Of a stretch of DNA of 64,000 nt, positions 10,899-21,966 are shown piece by piece (position 1 is the stretch's first letter; the number at the start of each line of letters is the position of its first letter). Both the position numbers and the translations under genes were made by a program. Source of the DNA: Dichetophora obliterata (lineage: Eukaryota > Arthropoda > Insecta > Diptera > Sciomyzidae). Location: the NCBI GenBank assembly GCA_963920525.1, contig OY986438.1, forward strand, positions 133,571,471 to 133,635,470, given 5' to 3'. The notes under the pieces were generated by a model, which worked only from the letters and a program-made list of their open reading frames with translations, made no database searches and was not told the DNA's origin.

Positions 10899-11166
10899 CC
10901 CAGCAAAAAAGTGATTCCAAAAGAAGCTAAATTGGAAGGAAAAGTCTTGAATTCCATCCCTTCCACTTTCATATCAAGAAGGCATTATTTAAACATATGC
11001 AAGTCATTGGAAGGAATGCTTTCCTTAAATTTCTCTAGAAGTTTTTCCAGAACTTTTTCAATGGAAGATTTCTTTGAGCCCTTCAATGAAAGGATTCTAG
11101 CAGGTGTTTTTCAAAAGAACTTTAAGGAGGCATTTCATGGAATCCCTGGTTAAAAAAATGCCTGGG
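10899..11166. mobile_element. Possible CCCAG-type MITE
   Basis: The left end CCCAGCAAAAAAGTGATTCC and the inverted right sequence CCCAGGCATTTTTTT, then AGGGATTCCATG, suggest imperfect TIRs. The left end resembles the CCCAGCAAA terminus of the well-supported MITE at 29317. There is no clear target duplication. The 80-aa ORF inside has no recognisable homology. Confidence 0.35.
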
Positions 11167-11688
11167 AGAATAACCCTTTTACCAACGTTCTCGCGATTTT
11201 GGTGTTGGAAATGAGAAGTGTTTGGATTTTGTTGGGGGTTTAACAAAATACCAAGTAAAATATTCTATTTCCTGATTTTCAAAGAATTTTCATGTTGAAA
11301 GTAGAAAGTGGTTGGGTTTAATTAGGGGCTTAAAAAATCCCACGGAAAATATCTGAAAAATATATTTTAATTATATATAATTTGTTTACTTTAATTGACT
11401 TAAAATGCCATTTAAATGTCTTCCAGAAGTAGGTAATGAGAATGTTTCTTGAAACAACTTCTTTATAAGGCTTAGAAGAAACACAGTTTGATCTATAGAA
11501 TGTCTTCTGGAAGCAGTGTCCCTAACAATGCATGATACACTTGCATGCATGAAAATTTTGCAGGATATAAGTCCACACCAGCTTTGAGCTTAAATCTAGT
11601 ACTTGCAAAATATTTAAATTTGATGTTAATACAGCTTTGGTTTAAAATTTAGCACAGCCTTTGATTAAAACATTTAAAGAAAATAACA
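11167..11688. other. Intergenic DNA with a diverged direct repeat
   Basis: No gene seen. Segments at about 11205-11262 and 11290-11350 are diverged direct copies sharing GTTGGGGG/GTTGGGT, then TTTAA, then AAAATAYCT. This suggests an old local duplication. Confidence 0.4.
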
Positions 11689-11762
11689 AACACCGTGAGA
11701 CTCGAACCCACCACATTCAGTTTTTAATTCATTACTCTAACTACTGGGCTATTGCGCTGTAC
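11689..11762 (-). repeat. tRNA-like sequence (tRNA-derived SINE head or tRNA pseudogene)
   Basis: The minus strand reads GCGCAATAGCCCAGTAGTTA, a good pol III A box, then about 45 nt later GGTTCGAGTCTCACGGTGTT, a near-consensus B box (11697-11708 on the plus strand). The length of about 72 nt suits a tRNA. Stems are poorly conserved and no CCA-adjacent acceptor pairing is obvious, so a SINE head or pseudogene is more likely than a working tRNA. Confidence 0.55.
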
Positions 11763-11787
11763 CTAACAAAAGCGATAAGCAAACATA

Positions 11788-13248
11788 CAGTGGTGGTCAC
11801 GAATTTAGCACACACTGTGTTAGTAACTCTAATTTGAAATTTTTTACATCTTAGCTTGAGAATTGTAATCAAATATTTTTTGTTGAGTATTGTTTATGAA
11901 GTTAACTCTATGTACCGTTAGTTGGTTTCTTAGTTATTCTTAAATTTTCTGACATATTTCAAGTAGTATGAATCTAACAAAAATTGCAGAAAGATATGGC
12001 GAAAGGCTACTGATGTTCAGAGGCTCAGCGGCATTTGATTCAGCAAATGAAAAATGGTGGAAGCACAGTTTCAGAGATTGCTCTGCTTCTTAGATGTTCG
12101 TGAAAGTTATTACATAACGCACTACAACATGTAGAGCAGTATTAGAGCATTAAAAATGTAAAATAGCGACCAAGAGCGCGAAAAACAATAGCAAGAGAGA
12201 CCTCAAATAAAATTTGAAATGAAATTTCATCAAAATATAGCATAAATGTATCCTCAAAAGGCATAAGAAGACGCTTGAATGAAAACGATTTCCGTAGCTT
12301 TATAGCCCAACAAACACCACATGTGTCGCAAAAATATATTAAATGCAGTCTTGCGTTTGCAAAAGAATATTTAAAAAGTCAACAAATTTTCGGAAAAATG
12401 TGCTTTGGAGGGATAAATCAAAGTTTTGCCGGTTCTCATCTGACAGCAAACAATATGTGTGGCGTCCTCAAAACATGCAACACAATCCAAAGTACACGCT
12501 AAAGACGATTAAAGAGGGTGGCTGAAATGTTATGGTATGGACGGCGTTTTCTTGGCACGGAGTTTGTCCGATTGTTAAAATTTACCAAAAAATGGATCAG
12601 CACGCTTACAAAAACGTACATGCCAATACCATGATACCGTTTCAAGAGGATAGTTTCCCACTTTAACGGCGTTTTATGCAAGATAATGATCCAAAGCACA
12701 GTACTCACATAGTTAAGAGTTGCTTGGAAGACAAACATATTGATATTTTGAAGTGGCCATCGCAATCATCGGACTTAAACCCAATTGAGAATCTGTGGAG
12801 GGATGTCGAGCAGCAAATACTAACAGTAAAATCCAAAAATTTGCTAGATTTGTATAGGAAAATCCAAAAGATTCGGTATAGTATTCCAAAGTACCGTTGT
12901 GAGGCTTTGTTCAAAAGTTTACCAAGGATATGAGATGCAGTAATTAAGAAAAAGGGATTTTCTACGAAATATTGAGTTTTATGCAATCAATTTTAATTAT
13001 ATTTTTCATCCTAGACATTTTTTCGCTCGTGTGCTAAATTCATGACCAAGTCGAAATGCTTATTTTTAAATTTTATTTGATTTTAAGTCCTATAAGAAAA
13101 AGTTTTGAAATAAAAAAATTTATATAAGAAATAAAGAAGACATAATATATACACTAAAAAAAGTAAATTAAAAATTTACAACTAATAAATGGAAAATATA
13201 AGTATTCACTTTACTTTTTTAAATGTGCTAAATTCGTGATCACCACTG
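11788..13248 (+). mobile_element. Tc1-family transposon, complete ends, dead
   Basis: TA (11786-11787 and 13249-13250) flanks inverted termini CAGTGGTGGTCACGAATTTA and CAGTGGTGATCACGAATTTA. A partial inner copy of the terminus (GTGCTAAATTCATGACCA, 13030-13047) resembles the direct repeats of IR/DR-type Tc1 elements. Inside is a recognisable DD34E transposase relic. The tips are nearly intact, so the ends are better preserved than the gene. Confidence 0.92.
12020..12975 (+). pseudogene. Tc1 (DD34E) transposase relic
   Basis: The order of motifs is that of Tc1. There is an N-terminal helix-turn-helix (HLIQQMKNGGSTVSEIALLL), then LNENDFRSFIAQQTPHVSQK, the first catalytic Asp in LWRDKSKFCRF, and TIKEGG followed by NVMVWTAFSWHG. 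The second Asp is in MQDNDPKHSTHIVKSCLE and the terminal Glu in SQSSDLNPIENLW, with 34 residues between second Asp and Glu. The ending DAVIKKKGFSTKY matches the family C-terminus. Inactivation is multiple: TGA in the HTH (near 12101), several frameshifts (about 12390-12400, 12520), TAA at 12664 and TGA at 12931. The usual SDE of the first box is RDK. Confidence 0.9.
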
Positions 13249-13250
13249 TA

Positions 13251-13642
13251 TGAACAACTAATGAAATGGGTATAAAAAACAGAAAAATCTTTTGAAAATC
13301 CTCAAAAATTAATACAACGCCGTCAAATTTTTCAAATATTATGTAGCTCTATTTTTCACTGAATGATCTATGAACAAGACGAAATAAAATTAAAACTCCT
13401 CCCGCCTCACATAGAAAGTGATGCACAGTGGACTGATTTGCATATTTAGACGGAATTAAATTTGTAACTCGAATTTGAGTGCACGGAATGATATGAGATT
13501 AATAAGGCTATTGAGTGACATATCTTCTCAACATGTAAATTTTATACAGATAGACAGTATGGTACCAAAGTTACAAACATTTTTTTGGGAATATTTGCCT
13601 TTTCGCTTCCCTTTTCTATTTTTTAATTTAATGTAATAACTC
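13251..13642. other. Intergenic AT-rich DNA
   Basis: No gene or repeat family recognised. Confidence 0.5.
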
Positions 13643-13646
13643 TTAA

Positions 13647-14483
13647 CCTCTTTGGGTGAAATGGTCACATATGTGGACAAAAGTTTTTGTATTGAAATAT
13701 ATTCCGATTTATTGGTATTTCTTTCAAATATTGGCACAATGGACAGAGAAAATACTCTCCCTCATTTAATTTCTCAAATATGTCGCTTAAAAAGGCTCCT
13801 CTGTATGGTAAGTAAAAATGTGTTGATAAATAATGAATTTATTGTAAAAAAAGTACAATATATCCACATATCTACACATTTAAAAACTATTACTCCCAAA
13901 CAAAATTTTCATTGTAAAATGCAAATGTGTCGCGTAAGAAGGCTCCTATGTCTTTTCTCCTATTTTAAGTAAAAAAGTGTTTATAAATGAAAAATCTACT
14001 GTAAAAAAGTACAATATGTCCATATATGAGCACTAGGGCGGGTCAAATTCTGGCTCAGCGAAATTCGTAAAATACATGTAATTTCAAGACTTTTTCTCCA
14101 CTACAGCATATACAAATTCTGAAAAAAAGCTGTGCGGACTTTCGTAAATAGATTCATACACATACATTCATACATTCATATTTTATAATTGAGAACAAAA
14201 TCTATTTACGAAAGTCCGCACAGCTTTTTTTCAGAATTTGTATATGCTGTAGTGGAGAAAAAGTCTTGAAATTACATGTATTTTACGAATTTCGCTGAGC
14301 CAGACCTCCAAAAAATTCGTCCATACAAATTGACCCGGCCTAATGAGCACATTTAAAAACTAATACTACCAAAAAAAATGTAATTTTTTTTTTTCAAAAA
14401 TGTCTTAACTGGACCCTATTTAGTAAGAATTATACCTTAAAAAGTATTTTTTCATTGTGTTTCTTGGTGCGGGATTGAAGAGG
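13647..14483. mobile_element. Candidate TTAA-flanked (piggyBac-type) non-autonomous element
   Basis: TTAA at 13643-13646 and 14484-14487 flanks short inverted termini CCTCTT/AAGAGG. The left subterminal GGTGAAATGGTCACATATG is of the piggyBac-MITE style, from general knowledge. The body holds two tandem, diverged copies of a roughly 150-bp unit (about 13773-13919 and 13920 onward). Each contains a KRLLC-like AAGGCTCCT and GTACAATATRTCCA. The second copy is interrupted by the foldback element at 14034-14342. There is no transposase. The TIR is only six bases, so assignment is tentative. Confidence 0.5.
14034..14342. mobile_element. Foldback hAT MITE, family B copy 1
   Basis: A perfect 8-bp duplication ATGAGCAC (14026-14033 and 14343-14350) flanks TAGGGCGGGTCAA and its inverted partner TTGACCCGGCCTA. 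From about 14050 to 14160 the left arm is matched almost base for base, inverted, by about 14205-14310. The whole 309-bp element is therefore a hairpin around a short ATTCATACA-rich loop. The YARGG terminus and 8-bp duplication fit hAT. Confidence 0.92.
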
Positions 14484-14487
14484 TTAA

Positions 14488-14950
14488 ACGAAAAATTTCA
14501 CAGAAACTGTAGACCACTTTTTGTATAAGCCAATGTGCGTTTATGAAATTCTTAGTACACAAAATATTATTTCATCCATTATTATGTTTTTGTTTGAGGA
14601 TACGCTCGAATTACCAAAAACGGTAATTTTTGCCATATTACAGGTGGAAGCTGATCCTTCCTTTTTTTGCTTTTGACAATTTCTAAAAGTTCACTACACT
14701 TTCTTAATATTTTGAATATTTTTGGGTATGGCAACTTTTGGCAACCTTCCCTTTCAAGTGGTTTTCGGCTCCAACTTCTTAGCTTTTGTAGTTTTATGTA
14801 TTTGCTTAACATTAATACAGCTACCACACCATTCTTCAGTATCACACTCCTCTACCATTCCCTACCACGGGTATTTTACGAAATATCTTATAATGTCTTT
14901 ATGAATCTATTATTTTATTTAATAAAATAAATTCGTTCCAAACGTAAATA
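14488..14950. other. Unassigned segment with a minus-strand ORF
   Basis: An 87-codon minus ORF (14845-14582) is rich in Lys and Leu (KLPYPKIFKILRKCSELLEI) and could be a coding remnant. I recognise no family. No repeats were seen. Confidence 0.3.
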
Positions 14951-14952
14951 TA

Positions 14953-16472
14953 CAGTGTCTCACAGCTTATTTGATGCATAACCTGTTCTAAAATTAAAAC
15001 TCTAATATTTTAATAACTGAAGAGAATTTAGGAAAAATTTGAATTTAATTTTATTTTAATTTTAGTGCGAGCTTGTAGGAGTTTAGCTAAGTAACTTTTT
15101 ATTTATTCAAATTGTTACTTAACAGTAAAAGAACTAAAATAAAAAATTACTGAAAAATTTTAAGTCACAGCTTATTTGATACAGTTCAATTTAAACTTAA
15201 AAATTATGTATATGAATGGTTTTTTCCTACTTTTTATATCTTGTGTAGTATCCTTTTGCCTTAACAAGGGCCTGGTGACTGGCATTCATTTCAGGTGACT
15301 GGCACAGGTGGTGGTGCCATCAAGTGGGGTCAGTTCCATATGAGCCAGGACTGCACTATTCCCAACTTATGTTTCGGGTCGTTGTCTTGATAAAACCGGA
15401 ACTTGTCGAGTATACCAAGTTTCTCAGCACTTTGCAGCAAATTGTTCTTCAGTATGTTTAGGTTCATGTTTTTCCCATTATTCCCTCAATAAATTCCTTA
15501 TTTCCTACGCCAGCTGCAGACATACATCATCACGCTACTGCTGCCATGCTTTACAGTAGCTTTGAGGTTCTGTTTGTTAAGTTCTGTATTTGGTTTCCAG
15601 CAGACGTAGGACATGCCGTGGAAGCCAAAAATGTTGGACTTGGACACATCCGAAAAAATACAGTGTTCTAGAAGTCAGAGTTCTTGCAGACATGCTCCTT
15701 AGCAAAGACAAGTCGACTTAGTTGATTTTTCTTGCTTATGAAAGGCTTTTTACGAGCTTCTCGGTCATTAAAGTCGTGGTCACAAAGCACGCGGCGAATA
15801 GTTTCTGCACTGCACGACTTACTCAGTTAGTATTGGATCTCGGTAGCTAGTTTTGAAGCCGATAACTTCAGGTTTTCCTTAATTTTCCTTAATATATCGC
15901 TCATCAGACGCGTTAAAAATTTTGTTTATTGCACTTCTACCCTTATCTTTTACCCGATTCCTGCGAACAAAGCGCTCAATAATACGCTGTACTGTAGATG
16001 CACTTAAATTAACATTTTCAGCAATTTTTCGAACCCATTGACCAATTTGTAATGCTTCAAGACCAATTCACGCTGTTCAATTGTGGTTCAACGACCTATT
16101 TTTTTTAAAGTACTGTATTGACTCTTTGCCTTGCAAGATCAAACTACATAACTAATAATTGGTTGTAACTGACTCTGAAAATAGCTGTAAATTTCGAGAA
16201 AAAAACAGAGATCAACGGCGCGACACTTTGGAGAATAGGCGAACAGAAGAGACTGCATGAAATAATCTGAGAGATTAATTTTTGCTCTGTAAATACTATT
16301 TTTCTCTAGCACTAGTAGTTATATTTTTGTGAATTTAGTTTTGAGCATAATTTTCTTTGAAAGCGCGCCTACTAAGCTACATTCCAATTTTGACGATATA
16401 CTTAGTTTTTAAGTTACGTCGATATTTATTTTAAAACGATCACTGTATCAAATAAGCTGTAAGTAAGTTCTG
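14953..16472 (-). mobile_element. Second Tc1-family transposon, degenerate
   Basis: The left end follows TA with CAGTGTCTCACAGCTTATTTG. The right end, inverted, carries ACAGCTTATTTGATACAGTG near 16441-16460, and an inner direct copy GTCACAGCTTATTTGATACA lies at 15163-15182. The right tip is diverged and lacks a clear TA, so the right boundary is approximate. The coding strand is minus. Confidence 0.85.
15225..16170 (-). pseudogene. Tc1 transposase relic with lost catalytic Glu
   Basis: The minus strand shows ENVNLSASTVQRIIERFVRR (HTH), DHDFNDREARKKPFISKKNQ and LVFAKEHVCKN. The first Asp is in FSDVSKSNIFGFHGM. A VKHG-type loop follows, and the second Asp is in YQDNDPKHKLGIVQSWLIWN. After the degenerate CQSPEMN (usual SPDLNPIE) the sequence jumps to ALVKAKGYYTRYKK, the family C-terminus. 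The catalytic Glu and its surroundings have therefore been deleted. Frameshifts and stops are scattered throughout. The element is not closely similar to the Tc1 copy at 11788-13248. Confidence 0.85.
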
Positions 16473-16522
16473 AATTTAGATGTCTTTTATTGAAAATATA
16501 TCGAGTTCAGCAAATATTTCCA

Positions 16523-17425
16523 GTTTTTTTACAAAGGTTAGGTTAGGTAAAGCCGGGTGCCTGTTAGTGAAGGCTCGCATAGACCAATTCTGGTCCTTAG
16601 TTGTGCCGGTTACGAACAAGGGAACCTTTGTGTTAAGTAAATATTGTACAGATTTGCGCTGAATTCGCAAAACTTAGGAGGCATTCTATAGAAGCTTTGG
16701 CTACATCTTTCAGTGACAGGAATACCGATGGGCCTAGGTATTTCAGTCTAATGTAAGTAGGGCGTGGCATGTGCATAATAGGTGCTCCATAGTCTCCACT
16801 GTGCCTGGTTCCTTGCACTTCCTGCAGTTGTCAGCTGTGGTGATGCCCAGCTTCCTCGCGTGGGATGCTGTCATGCAGTGACCAGTGAGTATACCCACTA
16901 GTGTCCTGCAGTCTCTTCGGGAGAGTTCGTTTTCTGCATTGTGCATTGCACATTAGTTTTGAAATTTTGCACGATGTGGTATCTCATATGTGGTGTGGCT
17001 CTTTTTTCGAGGTTCCTGTACAACTCTTGTAGCGGAGTAGGTACATGTTCTGCGAATTCCGATCCCAGTCCAGCGCTTTCCTTTGCTTAACCATTTGCCA
17101 TCTCGTTTCCCTCAATGCCCTGAAGGCTAGGGACCCAGTAGATGCGCACTCTTTTTGAAGTGCACAGAGCATCTAGTGCATCTCTGCCAGCCAGGAAGCT
17201 TTTGGGCTTGATGGTAGCGGAGTGCATGGACTGGATTGTCGCTTGGCTGTCGACGGGATTGTTGATATAAGAGTGCTGTGTGTCCATGCCAAGGGCTATC
17301 TCCGCGGCCTTCCTTATGGCGAATACTTCCGCCTGAAAGATGCTGCATTGGATCGGCAGTTTGTATGGCTGTATCCCACATACCCCCGTAGGCATTTTGG
17401 CGCCGTCTGTGTAAATGTACCAAAA
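16523..17425 (-). pseudogene. Non-LTR retrotransposon 3' end with RNase H and CCHC-like tail
   Basis: The minus strand begins at YIYTDGAKMPTGVCGIQPYK, continues through FQAEVFAIRKAAEIALGM, VDSQATIQSMHSATIK, and RVRIYWVPSLQGIEGNEMAN. This is an RNase H domain with Asp (TDG), Glu (AEV) and Asp (VDS) present, as in I/LOA/R1-like elements. It is followed in shifted frames by LSRRDCRTLVGILTGHCMTA and CRKCKEPGTVETMEHLLCTC, the usual C-terminal cysteine motif. The 3' end is CCTAACCTAACC near a short A run. The element is 5'-truncated just before the RNase H domain and has at least three frameshifts. Confidence 0.88.
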
Positions 17426-17733
17426 TCACAAAATAAAATGGCGTCTCATATGACCCGATCGGTCTCAAGTAAAACTTTTTCTATATTTTTTATACAATCG
17501 CATTTTTTACCTTGTGATATTTCTTGTAAAAAAATTTAAATTTCAGTTTATTAAATATGCCATATTTATGTATTTATTTTCTAAATTTGAAATTAAATTG
17601 CATTACACATATCAATTGCTTTCAATATTTCATTAAAAAAACATTCATACCCAATACAGATTGCAGCTGAAAAAATCCGTAAATGTTTAGTTGTGACCGA
17701 TGAGGTCACGTAAGACTCCATTTTATTTTGTGA
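17426..17733. repeat. Spaced inverted repeat, 43-bp arms
   Basis: Arms at 17426-17467 and 17691-17733 are inverted copies with about seven mismatches, starting TCACAAAATAAAATGG and ending CATCGGTC. About 223 bp of AT-rich spacer separates them. The left arm begins exactly where the non-LTR relic stops, so the retrotransposon may have inserted at this repeat. No target duplication or coding content was seen. Confidence 0.7.
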
Positions 17734-18844
17734 ATTGGGGGCTATAGGGGCTCTTCAAACCTAATTTTTTTCTTAATTTGATCACGGGGAGCCCGAATTA
17801 AAAATATTTTTTTCTATATCTCTAAAGGTGTAGGCTTCGGTCTCAAGGGGTTAAATAATAATTAAATCAAGATAATTTTAAAAAGATTAAAAAAGTAGCT
17901 TTTTGCATAAAAATGTCACTTTTTCCTTAAAATAAGAATTTTAAAGCTTATTTTTTCTTTTTGTACAATTACAGGTCAACATTGAAATTAATAAAGTTGC
18001 ATAAGTATTTATAGTAAATTCAAAATTAAGTTGAATTGCTTATGTTAATGTGAAAAATTGCAGAAAGTAAACAAACGTAACGTAATTTTTTAAGGAAATT
18101 TTAAGGTTAATCATAATTTTTAATAAAAAATACAGGTAAACGAAGAATTTTTCTTTTAAATTCACTTTAATCTTAAAAATAGTGTATTTTTCCCAAAAAT
18201 TTGCTAGTTTGAACACCAAATACTCCTATTTATTACAAAAATCTCTACTAGTGATGCATATCGTTGGAAATACCATGAAGTTATCTTGCTCAAACAACTT
18301 TGCATAAAGCTTCACTTGAAAAAGTTTAGTTTGCAAGAGCGTTTTTAGTAAGCCGTCGAAAAATACAAAATTAGCCCATAACTCTCCAGGGGTCAAAATA
18401 GACCCCCAATTACCCTACACTCCCTTCCTTGTTGAACGGTCTACTGTGTGATGTTTCAAAATAACAAAACCTTTATAAATTCCACAAAAATCAATATATT
18501 GACAAAAACCTCTGAACTATGGATTAAATCAAATTTAAAAAAAAAACACGCCTTATAAAAAGTGACATGAACAAAAAAATAAAACATTAAAAATTTTGGA
18601 TTCACTGAATAACGGCTGTGCGGGTATTTTTTATGCCCACTCCAAGATCATTCCTTACCAATTGTACCTAAATATTAAAAGGAATTATGTATTAGGTTTG
18701 TTCATTGAATTTTATTACGAGAAATACCTAAAAAACTCTTATTGTTTTTCAAAAATATGTCATTTATAAAATATGCTATAACACTTTAGTTAATCTACTT
18801 ATTTGCACTTCTCTTTTGCATTAGATAATTTTATCCCTAGGATG
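17734..18844. other. AT-rich intergenic DNA
   Basis: No gene seen. A perfect short palindromic word GGGGTCAAAATAGACCCC lies near 18401-18418, followed by a slightly GC-richer patch to 18460. Confidence 0.5.
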
Positions 18845-19616
18845 CTACACTGGAGTACTTAAAATCCCAAAAAGTTTTTCTATCCCTGGCGTTTCGACTG
18901 TAGTAGTGGCAGGACCGAGTCTTTTTCCATTAGGAGGGGGAACTCTCTAAAGAAAAGTAGTGCAGATAAAACCGTTATTTCTGTTTTTGAAATGACACAT
19001 ACCATTTGCTTACAACTTCATGATTTAGTCAGTTTGTGTGGTGATATTGATGTTGCCATTATTGATAAATTCATATGACTTTTTAGAAGCACCAACTTTC
19101 AAACATCGCGTATTAAAATTTCATGACAACATTGGTTTTGTGACGCAACTTTTTATTATTTTAAAACAATGGAAAAAAATTGCGTCCCTAAAACCACTGT
19201 AACTTGTGAAGTAAGAGTCAGATTCTTATGCAATTTAGACGCGTACCATTTAAAGATTAATACTTGCTAAAAATCATATGCGACATCTATCTATCTGTCA
19301 TCTTACGAACTAGTTGAGTAATTTTGATAGTTTTGTAACGCTTTCTTATACCTTCTTTTTAAATAATTAACTATAAAACCTTATTAAAACCAATATTAGA
19401 AAAAAATTTGTAATTGTATAAAAATTCCATAAATTAATTTTTGTATGCATTAAATTGAATTTTTTCCGAACAAAATTTGATTTTTTTTTTCATTAAGATA
19501 CATAGCATTCGATTTCTGCTTCTCTGGTGAATCAAATTGAGAAAAAAATCATTTCCTAAAAACTAATATTAACAGTTTCAAATTGAAATGCTGGAGTGCA
19601 CGTAACTCCAGTGTAG
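18845..19616. mobile_element. TIR-bounded segment, unassigned
   Basis: CTACACTGGAGT (18845-18856) and its exact inversion ACTCCAGTGTAG (19605-19616) bound 772 bp. Just inside the right end CTGGAGTGCACGTAACTCCAG forms a further hairpin. The minus strand near 18860-18970 has a coding-like run (GKRLGPATTTVETPGIEKLF) that may be an old ORF end. No target duplication is visible, so this is only a candidate transposon. Confidence 0.5.
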
Positions 19617-20859
19617 TGTTTATATCACATTGTCGGATAGTGTAGAACTTTCGTATCTCAACGATACATATATAAATGTATAAAACAATTTAAATATAGT
19701 GAAAAATTATTCATCATAATATGGAGAAGTAACTTTTTAATAAAACCCAAAATAACCACTACCTTACAAAAATATTGTTATTATTGTTTCAAGAACAAAT
19801 GTGCTACAATATATTTAGGACATTTTAAACATTGACATTTCAATATATTTTTCGCAAATTCTTCAGCATTTCTTAATTTTCATAAAAGTTCATTAACTTA
19901 ATTTTAATATAATTAAAAATTCAAATTTATCTGTCTTATTAATAATTTGATTAAAGCTTGTGCCTGCTTTCATGAAGTTCTTCACATTTTCAACAACTCG
20001 TCGAACACAAATGCTGCGAATGACGCACAACTCGTGCTGCAATAAATCATCTGAATTCAGCGCGCATCGGCTTTTGTGTTAATACAAAATTTGAAATATA
20101 ATTCGTGACCCACACATAAGCACAAACAACTGCAAAATAAGTGTGCGCATTCAACAGAATGTCACGAAATTATAACGCAAAGAAGCGTTCGTTATGAGAA
20201 AATTTCATCACAAAACCGACCATGATAGAAGTAGGTACAGTGCAAAAATTTAAGGTGTTTTGGAAGATTGCTTTTTGCTAAGGAATATTTATCATTCACA
20301 ATAAATTAAGATAAGATACAAAATATATGCTATAAATTCGAGTATGAAGAGATACATATGTTCTAGGAATGCCAGACAAACCGATATTCGTACGCACTAT
20401 TGTACTGAAATTTATAACAAAGAACTGCTTTTAGAGAACAGAGCGGACATGTACTGATTTCTTGCTGGTTTTTACTGACGGTTTTTAATTTACACAGAGC
20501 ACAGTTGTCCAGAAGGCTACTTTTTCTGCATAAAATTTCATTTCATTTCAGGGAGCCCAAACAAAACTTCACCATTTGCTTCTTATGATTGTTAAAGTGT
20601 CCTCTTTTCAATTGAGCGTGTTTACAAAACTGCCGCGTCCACTTTTGAGAAAAAGGAATGTTATGCGTGTTGCAATATTGCTGTAAATATGTTGTGTGTT
20701 TTAAGAATAAATAATTAAATTCATAAATGACATTTTACAGATATGAGAACTAAAAAATTAAAATACTAATATTAATAATAATAAACCGATTTTCAGTAGC
20801 TCTATTTGCATATAATCAGAAAAAGAAAAAAAAAGGATTATTGAAATTCATTAACTATC
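19617..20859. other. Intergenic DNA
   Basis: No gene or mobile element recognised. A moderately higher-complexity patch at 19980-20240 (CGTCGAACACAAATGCTGCG and similar) has no interpretable ORF. Confidence 0.45.
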
Positions 20860-21966
20860 TCATAAGCATCTAATTCAAATGATAAATATGTAAGAATAAG
20901 AACCTTTTCATCAGAATCGAAGTCACAAATTTTTTTTCATTGATTTGATAATCAATGATAAAATTTCAGCATCAGAAAACTCTTCTCGTAGTATTTTCAT
21001 CGATGGAATGCCACTTCCATTTGTTTTAGGCTTATCAACGTGGATGCCCATTAATTTTCATTTTTTTTTCTTTTTACTTTCAATTTTGCATTGCTCTAAA
21101 ATCTCATTCTCTTTCTCATTTTTAATTTTCCAGATGCCGTTCCAGTTGAAACGTTTAAGATTTTTCTATCTATAAGTATAATAAAGAGTTTATATTTAAT
21201 GATATTTTTTCAATCGTCGTTCAAAATATATTCAAAAGGTTTCACTTCAGATATTACTTTGATCAAGATCTTATTTTCATTTATAATGTGCTATTTGCTT
21301 TCTTTAACAAATTCGACTTTTAGTGGTCTGCAAAATCTAATCGATCGAGGAGTACAATTAAGACAAATAATTTTATCTTCTGATGTTATTAACTTTAAAG
21401 GTATAATCGATGATAAACACGGAATGGTTCAATGGTTCCTTAAACTGCTGTTCAAATAAAATATGTCTTGTTGATACATCAAAGCCATAATTTTAAATCA
21501 AGCCAGCCTCACTTATTACTTTTATTTGATCAAGAACGTCTTGCTGAAAAATTAGAATTCTGTTTACTATATGATCAACCATATTTTAAATAGGAACCTT
21601 TATGGAAATATCTGTGGCTATTATGCCTTTTGCCTAATTGTATAATAAGTACTGTAAGTCAAAATATTTTCCAATAAAAAGCACAAAGCGTCTTCAAATG
21701 ATAATAGGAGTTTGTAAGCCTGCAGTAAGGCTTTTCCTAATTTTACTTGGACGTGATGAAGATTCTGCTGATTTTTTAAGACATACATGGGTCATTCTTT
21801 TGCAAACCGTACAGATTTGAACAAAAAATGACCGACGAATTTTTGATTTGTTTGAGGAATTTTTTGTTGAGGAAAAAAACCACGTGTTTGAGAATTTTTT
21901 TTTTAAAATAGAGAGCGTCAAAAGTTTTAGATTTTCGTGATTTTTGCCTTGGAGACTGATTTTCAA
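20860..21966 (-). pseudogene. Decayed coding segment of unknown family
   Basis: Several minus-strand stretches look translated but are broken by stops and shifts. They include CTVCKRMTHVCLKKSAESSS (about 21835-21770), FQQDVLDQIKVISEAGLI (about 21545), HILFEQQFKEPLNHSVFIID (about 21460), and GIHVDKPKTNGSGIPSMKIL then REEFSDAEILSLIIK (about 21045-20950). They are in the expected order for one gene read leftwards. I do not recognise the family; a transposon ORF is the simplest guess. Real coding origin is inferred only from amino-acid composition and motif-like runs. Confidence 0.35.
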
